Positions 57,836 to 64,000 of a stretch of 64,000 nucleotides of DNA are shown here, in pieces. The notes under the pieces were generated by a model, which had not been told where the DNA came from, did no database searches, and saw nothing but the letters and a program-made list of their open reading frames with translations. The stretch spans positions 744,001-808,000 of the forward strand of contig JALUTQ010000028.1 in assembly GCA_032718865.1 (NCBI GenBank), written 5' to 3'. The position numbers and the translations under genes are program-made. The DNA is from Tilletia caries. Lineage: Eukaryota; Basidiomycota; Exobasidiomycetes; Tilletiales; Tilletiaceae. Each line of letters starts with the position of its first letter. Position 1 is the first letter of the stretch.

Positions 57836-58108
57836 AAGATCGGTCCAACTATCGACCTTCATCAAGTCCTCCCTTCTGCAAGCCCCCTTGCTCAAGCATT
57901 CGGCAGTCGATATTCATCTATACGTCTGGCCACCCATGACCCACCCACCTACCCACCCACCTGCACACACGCATTGACGCATGCAACACACCTTCACACG
58001 CCTTCATACCCACTGGTCCACTCATCCAACCGGTCACCTAGTACCCACACACCCACTCACACAGGGTCGGAATACTTCGGTCCGCGGGTCTAGGATTTCG
58101 CTGGTCTA

Positions 58109-59723
58109 CACTGCCAATGAATCGAAATGCTTTGAAGGGATCCGGGCCAAGGCTCACAGAAGGCTCACCCCACCTAAGCTAGCTGAGCCTTATCCCATAC
58201 TAGAAACATGCAAAAAAATGCCTTCCTGAGAATATTCAAACGCTTTTCAAAGGGTTGGTTGCCAGCCTTGGGCAAGGATCACCGACAGGATACATCATGA
58301 GTTACCGATGTGCCTCACTGAAGGCTGCCCGCCAAGCCTCAGACAATGCCTACTATGAGGTCACGCACATCACTCGCCAAAGGGTTGATAAAAGGCATAA
58401 TGATGTATGATTCTGGTTGGTATAAGAAAAGACAACAACGAGCAGTAACGCAACCTGAAGGCGACAGACGTTTGAGGCTTGAGGCTTCAGTGCTTGGTTT
58501 TCGCGCCTTTCTCTTAAGAACTGGAAACCTGTGGACGAGGGGGGGAAAGCAGACCAAGCAAAGGCGACTGCTACCGTTGATGCGCGCCGCCTGGCGCGGG
58601 CGGAGAGATCGACAACGGGAGTTTTTATTGCGCGCAGACTCCTGTGGAAGATTAGAGATGTCGCATGTCAGTCGTCACCCGCAGAGATTTGGGTTCGGAT
58701 CGCAGCAAGCACGTACGAGGTCCATCTCATTGGTAGTGGGCTATCCGCTGTAAGTGGCAGACAAGAGGGAAAATATTATCTTGTCAGTACCGATGACATG
58801 GGTGGGAAGGGCATGGGACGGGAATGAGAAGGGAGAGAGAATGACGATGTCGGCGAAGTACTCACAGAGGGCGGAGACGATAGGAACGGAGAGTGAGCTG
58901 TGATGCGATGGCCATAAGATTGAGTGAGATTGAGTGAGATCGAGTGAGGTCAGTAACTCTGTCATGCGCCAGGTCGCAAACGCGAGCTGTGGAGACTGAG
59001 GGAGGGAAAGGGAATAAGCTCACCGTATGTCACAGCACAGCACATCGCGTCGGAGAGGGTGAAGCTGATGCTGGTGGGCGATGGCGACAGAAACTGGGAA
59101 GCTGGAGAGGAAAGATGAGGATCTGAGACTCGCAACTCACAGTGAACGGCGCGTGCTGGTGAGCGGTGAGCCTTGAGCTGATAGTGCGGTGGATTGGAGG
59201 TCAGTGAGGGAGTGAGGAGGATAAGAGGGGGGGTGGGTAAGGAAGACATAACGCGGACTGTGGGCTGTGAAGTTGAGGATGTGGTTAGCCGTGTGTCATG
59301 TGTGGGATGCTGTGGTGGTGAAGAAGAGAGTTGGAGTGGTCCGTGGAGGGGCGAAAGGGGCAAAGGTGCGAGGCGGAGAGGCCCATGCGCGCACACGCGT
59401 CGACTTGAGCTTGGGCCATACTGGTGCGGGATCCAGAAGCAGGGCGACCCGTCGAGGAATGCTTGGTCAAGCCTTTCTAGTAGCCCGGTAAGTCTTTCAA
59501 CAGGCTTATGGCGGAGGCTCCTCCAAGGATTTCTGTGAGCCTGCGACAAGCATCTGCCTGAGGGACTGTGCCAGGAAAATTTGTCAAAGGCTTGTTCAAG
59601 GCCATTTTTCAAAAGTCTCGCGGACCTCCCTTCTCCATGTATTGTCAAAGCCTTTTCACTAATAAGGTCCCTGACCATTTGGGCCCCACAGGCTTGACCC
59701 AGAGCGGCCGACCATTGGCAGTG
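58109..59723. mobile_element. 1615-bp insertion with short inverted ends and TA duplication
   Basis: The ends are CACTGCCAATG and its complement, flanked by TA on both sides (58,107-58,108; 59,724-59,725). The left arm has the uninterrupted site CTGGTCTACGGGATC at about 39,045-39,060. A TA duplication fits the Tc1/mariner superfamily, but no transposase is recognised; the frames inside (58,346-58,753, 59,194-59,538 and the minus-strand 58,962-59,678) have no known domain. It may be a non-autonomous element. Confidence 0.75.
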
Positions 59724-60059
59724 TACGGGATCACGGGTCCACGGTTACGGCTTCCTGTCGTCTGCCGCCGTCGTTAGGTCTCCCTCTCCCACGAGCAAGT
59801 CCCGTCCGTCCTGCCCTTCGCCAAGCCAAACGTCTTAACGCACAACATCCCGACGTCAAGACAACCAATGCCATCTCACTCTCTCATGGGTCCTCAACAA
59901 AGGTCAACACCCCGACCTCGACCTACACTTGGCATTGGTCGGCAAGGGCACAACACCAAGGACGGGCGGGCCCCTATTCATGATGATCAAGGGACGTGGG
60001 GGCTGGGAGCCAACTGACACACTCATGGGGGGACCGAGGCCAGGTCATTGGGTGCGGGA

Positions 60060-60270
60060 TTTCGATACGATTTTAGAGAGGGTACCTCTCTGGGGTCGAA
60101 CCGACCTCCCAATCCGGTGCCGTGGACAAGTCTAGGGCACGGGGGCGGGAGTTCGGTGGTATTTCAGCAAGGGCACCCTCTGGGGTCGAACCGACCTTCC
60201 AATCCGGTGCCCTGGACCGAGGTCTAGGGCACGGGGGCGGGAATCCGGTGGCACTTCAGAGGGGTAGCCT
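60060..60270. repeat. Tandem repeat of about 92 bp (right-arm copy)
   Basis: Same units as at 38,505-38,710, inverted, with virtually no differences. Confidence 0.55.
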
Positions 60271-60517
60271 AGCTGGCGTGGTACCGACCTCACAATCTCG
60301 GGGCGTAGACTTGGGTCCCCTTTCGGCGCAGTGGCATTCCTCCGAGGGGGAGGGTCAACAATGTCGCTGCGTCTATCGAGCGCCTCTCTGCCTGATCCGC
60401 ATCCCTCGGGTGTGAGGTGTCACCCGGGGGAATCCCCTCAATGCGGAGAGGAGAGGCGCGAGACCCTTCGGGGGTGAGTACCATCTTCCTCCCCTGAGCT
60501 CATTTTGTCATCCCACT

Positions 60518-61125
60518 GTGTTGATTAACGTGATCTCTCCCTCTTGGCTGTCTCGTCTCTCATGCTCTCCTCGCCGACACCGTCGCCGTCTCGCTCTCCT
60601 TCTCGCCCTTCCTTGGTCGCCGTTACCGATACTCACGCCCTCGATATCGCCTTCGCCTTCCTCCTCGACATCGACACCGACACCGACACCGACCTCGCCT
60701 TCCCTTCCGACTTCATCTTCCACCTCGACCTCGACCTCGACGTTTACCCATTCGGTCGTCACTCACTGTCATGACCTACCCTGCTCGAGACCGCCCACCC
60801 TTTCCGGTTTCTACTCCTCCCCATCCGGCAAGGTGAGTCCTCACATCGAGTCTTCCATGCTACGCACTAACCCTTGTGGACCGACCAATGTGCTTCAACG
60901 AATGTATCTCAGACCCTGACCCTGCAATGCATCACGATCATGAATCCTCATGCTATCTTTCACTGACTGTCCCCATCGTGTGTGAACGTTGCCTCTTCGC
61001 CCTCACCGAGTCTGGATGTGCTTCATGGAGTGTCACTCCGGCAGGGAGATTCAGCGCGACAAGCCTGAGCTCGACGACGACGACGAGGAGGTGCTCGTTG
61101 TCGGGGACGTCAAGCAAGAGGTGAG
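60518..61125 (+). pseudogene. Remnant of a spliced gene in the outer part of the right arm
   Basis: Two exon-like pieces are shared with the left arm: one ending SRPPTLSGFYSSPSGK before GTGAGTCC (about 60,832), and one carrying an acidic run (DKPELDDDDEEVLVVGDVKQE, about 61,055-61,120) before another GTGAGG. Frames differ between the arms because of small indels, so neither copy is clearly intact. The family is not recognised. An Asp-Thr repeat (TDTDTD) lies in the first piece. Confidence 0.35.
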
Positions 61126-61357
61126 GTCCGGGTCACCACGAACGAGCATCACAAAGGGTTCTTGCAAGGGTTCCATGCGATTGCAACAAACGATCCTGAC
61201 GAACATGCTCCGACGAGGCAAATGTATGTGGTTAGGGTTGGAAAGTGGATGGTGGTGTTCCTGCTACGCGTGAATCCTTCGCCCCATCGCTGAGAGGGTC
61301 TCCCCCTCCTCCCCCCCCCACCCTGCCGGAACACTCACTTGCTCCTCCAATCACCGT

Positions 61358-64000
61358 CTACGAAGGGAGCAAAGCCGAGCCAGCCTTGGGTGGTCGCGGA
61401 GGTGGCACAGCAGCAGCCGACTGCGCCGCATCCGTATAATTCTCCTCCTCGAACGCCCGGCGCGGCATCGTCGGCGCCCTGGACAAACTCGACCCCGCCC
61501 TGGCCGTGGGCCCGGGCCCAACCTTGGTAGCATAACTAAAGGTGCTGCTAGCTGATGACGACGGAGGAGGAGGCACGGTGAATGACATCGGCGAATAGAG
61601 GGAGCCGAAGGGGGGCAGCTGCGGGACGCTGATGTTCGCAAGGTTATGTTGACGCTGAAGTCCCGGCTGCGGCTGGAGGGCTGCGTATGTGCTGCTGCTG
61701 CTACTCGAGGATGGGGAACCCAATGCCGAAAGGGGCAGACCTGACGTGAGCGCCGTGCCAGTTGCAGGGCCGACGGAAGAGGAGGAGCCCGACGCTGCAC
61801 CGAGGAGAGATGCAGGCAGCGGCGGCGGACGGCTGTTCGACATGCCCTGTGACAGCACAGACGACGGCGGAGCCGGCACGGGCCCATCATGCATCCTCAA
61901 CGCCTGAACAGGCGCAACCACCGCCGAGGCAGCTCCCGGCGCACCAGGGACGGGAGTGGCAGGCGCCGGTGGCGCTGTCCCCGCAAAGCCAGGTGCGTAC
62001 GCGGGAGTCGGACTGACGACGCCAGCTGACGGCGGCGCGCCCGAAGGATCCGATCCCGATCCGCCCGCTCCAGCCTGAGCCTGCATATCCCTCGCAGCAT
62101 AATACAGCCTCATCTGTTCCTTCTCGCCCATCACTGACAGTTGCTGCTGCTGCTGCTGCTGCTGTTGGAAGGAAGAGCCGCTCGGGCCGTGGGAGAACGC
62201 AGGTGGTGGCGTCAGGGGAGTGCTAGACGCGCCGCCGCCGCTGCCAAGACCGAGAGAGATCGGTGCTGGGAGGGTCGAGCCTGAGGTCGCAAAGGCCGGC
62301 TGGGACTGCTGCATGTACCCCGGCACGGCACCCTTGCCCTTCCAATCACTCGCGACCGGCTGCTGCTGCAGCGGCCCTTCATTCCATCCCGAGCTCGAGC
62401 TCTCCTCCATCGCATGCTGTGAGACTTGCGGGTCATACATCGACGCCATCAGCGGATTCGACATCCGCTGCTGAAGTTGTTGTCGATCCTCCTCCACGAC
62501 TTTGCCATACGACGGCACGGGAGCAGTCTCGTACGGCTCGAAGAAGGCCGTGTCCTTCCGCTGCAGCTGCGTCGTCGTCGTCTGTCCGGTACCAGCTGCG
62601 TAGCTCCCTCCCGCCGCAACAGCCGACGAGCCTCCTACCGCGGTACTGCTGCCAGTACCAGCATCAGCACCCAACCCAGAACCAGAACCAGAACCAGACG
62701 CGCCAGCCTGGTACCGCTCCACCGCATCACGCGCCTCATAAAACCGCCTCATCTGCTCCTTCTCCGTCTCCGCACTCGACGCCGCACCGCCACCGCCAGC
62801 CGCAAACATCACCGGCGGCATCGGTAATCCCTGACTCTGTGTCGGAGCCGGCGAGGGCGCGTCCGAGCGGAGGGGATAGTGCTGCGGAGTAGCCTGCTGC
62901 TGTTGTTGACTCTCGGCAGTCATGGCGACATACAGAGGCGACGTGCCCGCGGGCACTCGACTCCCACTAAGCTCCATCATCGACTGCGGCCGGGTGTTCA
63001 TCCTGACCGCGGTACGGAGTGGACCCGAACCCGAACCCGAACCAGAACCTGAACCACCAGGAGCAGGAGCGGGAGCATACGTCGGCGGTTCTTGCATCTC
63101 TTCTCGCTCCTCCTCCTGCTGAGCAGGCCCATTCCCGCGCGGTGGGAAACTAGCACTCTGCGACATCCCACCCGCACCAGCAGAAGCACCAGCGCCGCCA
63201 GCGCCAGCTTGGTACATCTCAGCCTCAGCCCTCGCACGCTCGTACAACATCCGTTTCTCGTCCTCCGCCGAGGGGTAGTGCTGTTGCTGGTGCCCGAGGA
63301 TTGTGGACTGGGGTGATGAAGGAAGTTCCCGCTCGGGCGTGGGCGTAGGCGCGGGTGACGGGCGGAGTGATCCACTCCCGCCCTGGCCTTGGTAGCCCGG
63401 GTTCAAAGCGATGCCCGGGCCCCGAATGACAGACGTTGATACGTTGCGCTGGTGGGTTGGAGGCGTGCTACCACCCTGGCCATACGCCGAAGGTGAAGGT
63501 CCTCCACTCGCTCCAGCTGGTGTTTGTTGTTGTTGTTGGATGAACTGCGACTGGTGCGCCATCGCAGCCTGTTCCCTCGCCACACGCGCCCGCTCCGCGA
63601 TGACCTCCGCCGCGGTAGGAATCGTCCTCTTCGGCGGCACATTCAAATTCGCGTTCGCGTTCGCGCTCCCATCCAGATTCAGCACGGCTCCACCATTGTT
63701 CGGCGCCCATACGACCGTGGGCGGCCTCGACGCGCCGGAGGCGCACGAGTAGATCGACGCTGGTGCCGACGGCGGTATCAAATCCGGATGTTCAACCAAC
63801 TGCGACAGCCTCGGTGAACCCTGCAGACTCTGAAGCTGCTGTTGCTGCTGCTGGTGCTGGAACTCATGCTGCTGCTGGTGCTGCCTAATCTTCTGGCCCG
63901 CCCGAAACCCGCTGTACGACGCCAGGTCATTCACGAAGAGCGTCGGGTCCAATCCGAGCATCTGCGCCGCCGAGTCCGCGCGGTCCGTATGGTGGAAGAG
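61358..64000 (-). CDS. Large low-complexity Gln/Ser/Gly-rich protein, 5' end outside the window
   Basis: The open frame runs from the TAG at 61,358 to the window edge (at least 880 codons) without an intron. Upstream of the first internal ATG (63,961) the frame continues (LFHHTDRADSAAQ), so the start is probably outside. The sequence is rich in poly-Gln, Ser and Gly-Ser repeats. A motif EKEQMR(R/L)(F/Y)YEARDA-like, or KRMLYERARAEAEMYQAG, recurs about three times (near 63,240, 62,740 and 62,120), each followed by Gln-Ala-Gly. The end is Pro-rich (VPPPRPPKAGS), an SH3-ligand-like stretch. I do not recognise the family; without the N-terminal part no function can be assigned. Confidence 0.7.
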   Translation of the reverse strand, partial: LFHHTDRADSAAQMLGLDPTLFVNDLASYSGFRAGQKIRQHQQQHEFQHQQQQQQLQSLQGSPRLSQLVEHPDLIPPSAPASIYSCASGASRPPTVVWAPNNGGAVLNLDGSANANANLNVPPKRTIPTAAEVIAERARVAREQAAMAHQSQFIQQQQQTPAGASGGPSPSAYGQGGSTPPTHQRNVSTSVIRGPGIALNPGYQGQGGSGSLRPSPAPTPTPERELPSSPQSTILGHQQQHYPSAEDEKRMLYERARAEAEMYQAGAGGAGASAGAGGMSQSASFPPRGNGPAQQEEEREEMQEPPTYAPAPAPGGSGSGSGSGSGPLRTAVRMNTRPQSMMELSGSRVPAGTSPLYVAMTAESQQQQQATPQHYPLRSDAPSPAPTQSQGLPMPPVMFAAGGGGAASSAETEKEQMRRFYEARDAVERYQAGASGSGSGSGLGADAGTGSSTAVGGSSAVAAGGSYAAGTGQTTTTQLQRKDTAFFEPYETAPVPSYGKVVEEDRQQLQQRMSNPLMASMYDPQVSQHAMEESSSSGWNEGPLQQQPVASDWKGKGAVPGYMQQSQPAFATSGSTLPAPISLGLGSGGGASSTPLTPPPAFSHGPSGSSFQQQQQQQQQLSVMGEKEQMRLYYAARDMQAQAGAGGSGSDPSGAPPSAGVVSPTPAYAPGFAGTAPPAPATPVPGAPGAASAVVAPVQALRMHDGPVPAPPSSVLSQGMSNSRPPPLPASLLGAASGSSSSVGPATGTALTSGLPLSALGSPSSSSSSSTYAALQPQPGLQRQHNLANISVPQLPPFGSLYSPMSFTVPPPPSSSASSTFSYATKVGPGPTARAGSSLSRAPTMPRRAFEEENYTDAAQSAAAVPPPRPPKAGSALLPS

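Larger units (their letters stand above)
56202..61125. repeat. Right arm of the long inverted repeat
   Basis: Reverse-complement partner of 37,663-40,335. It is longer because it contains two insertions: 56,673-57,427 and 58,109-59,723. Its inner end is the genuine NUP192 3' end, so the left arm is the derived copy at least there. Both arms keep a TATA-like box before a GGCCC stretch (57,668, TATAAAACAAGGCCC; left arm TATATAACAAGGCCC). Confidence 0.9.

Noticed and set aside
58962..59678. 238-codon minus-strand frame in the TA-flanked insertion as a transposase
   Set aside because: It has no DDE pattern, helix-turn-helix or any family motif; Ser/Pro/Leu-rich low-complexity composition.
60122..60415. 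97-codon frame identical in both arms (also 38,362-38,655, minus strand)
   Set aside because: Identity extends equally over non-coding flanks and all frames, so it reflects recent conversion of DNA and not protein conservation; composition follows the 92-bp tandem repeat.

Overview
The window is nuclear DNA of a filamentous or dimorphic fungus, most likely a basidiomycete. Evidence: about ten conserved eukaryotic genes, many split by short introns (about 60-100 nt, usually GTGAGT/GTAAGT donors and CAG/TAG acceptors); fungal families (tyrosinase, PRM10/ThrE-type membrane protein, SCY1-like pseudokinase, YIF1, SUV3, RRP41); and fungal class II transposons. I cannot name the species. Splice joins below were derived by reading phase across candidate donor/acceptor sites, without transcript data.

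Layout. 1-1032: no gene. 1.0-20.8 kb is a dense housekeeping block: NAP1 (-), mevalonate-diphosphate decarboxylase (-), a polytopic membrane protein (+), YIF1 (-), mitochondrial helicase SUV3 (+), exosome subunit RRP41 (+), MCM4 (-) and HSP90 (+). MCM4 and HSP90 share a divergent promoter with a perfect four-unit heat-shock element and a cluster of five ACGCG (MCB-like) motifs. 20.8-32 kb is sparser: a secreted tyrosinase (-), two broken copies of the HSP90 3' half in opposite orientations, and the PRM10-like gene (-). 33.3-34.05 kb is a foldback element made of inverted arrays of a 22-nt unit, just upstream of the SCY1-like gene (+, 34.3-37.5 kb).

37.7-61.1 kb is an accessory, transposon-shaped region. 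Two long inverted arms (about 37.66-40.33 and 56.2-61.1 kb) flank a 16-kb spacer. The right inner arm is the 3' end of NUP192/NUP205 (+, 50.2-56.7 kb); the left inner arm is an inverted broken copy of that end. The left arm lacks two insertions present in the right arm, so it acts as an empty-site record. One is a 755-bp CACTA-like element (3-bp duplication AGA) that cuts the last NUP192 exon and supplies its present stop codon. The other is a 1.6-kb element flanked by TA. The spacer holds a Mutator-like element (2419 bp, 84-bp perfect inverted ends, 9-bp duplication) and, 33 bp further on, a 5153-bp element with 78-bp inverted ends, a 6-bp duplication CATTTG, a DDE integrase-type transposase and a malate dehydrogenase gene fragment. 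Conceptually removing both elements with one copy of each target duplication rejoins one open reading frame on the minus strand, divergent from NUP192: both hit the same exon of an unidentified host gene.

61.36 kb to the window edge: the 3' part of a large low-complexity, Gln/Ser/Gly-rich protein (-) whose start lies outside.

The conserved genes are unrelated housekeeping functions (chromatin, replication, RNA decay, isoprenoids, secretion, nuclear pore). The main novelty is the transposon-driven remodelling of 26-28, 33-34 and 37-61 kb.
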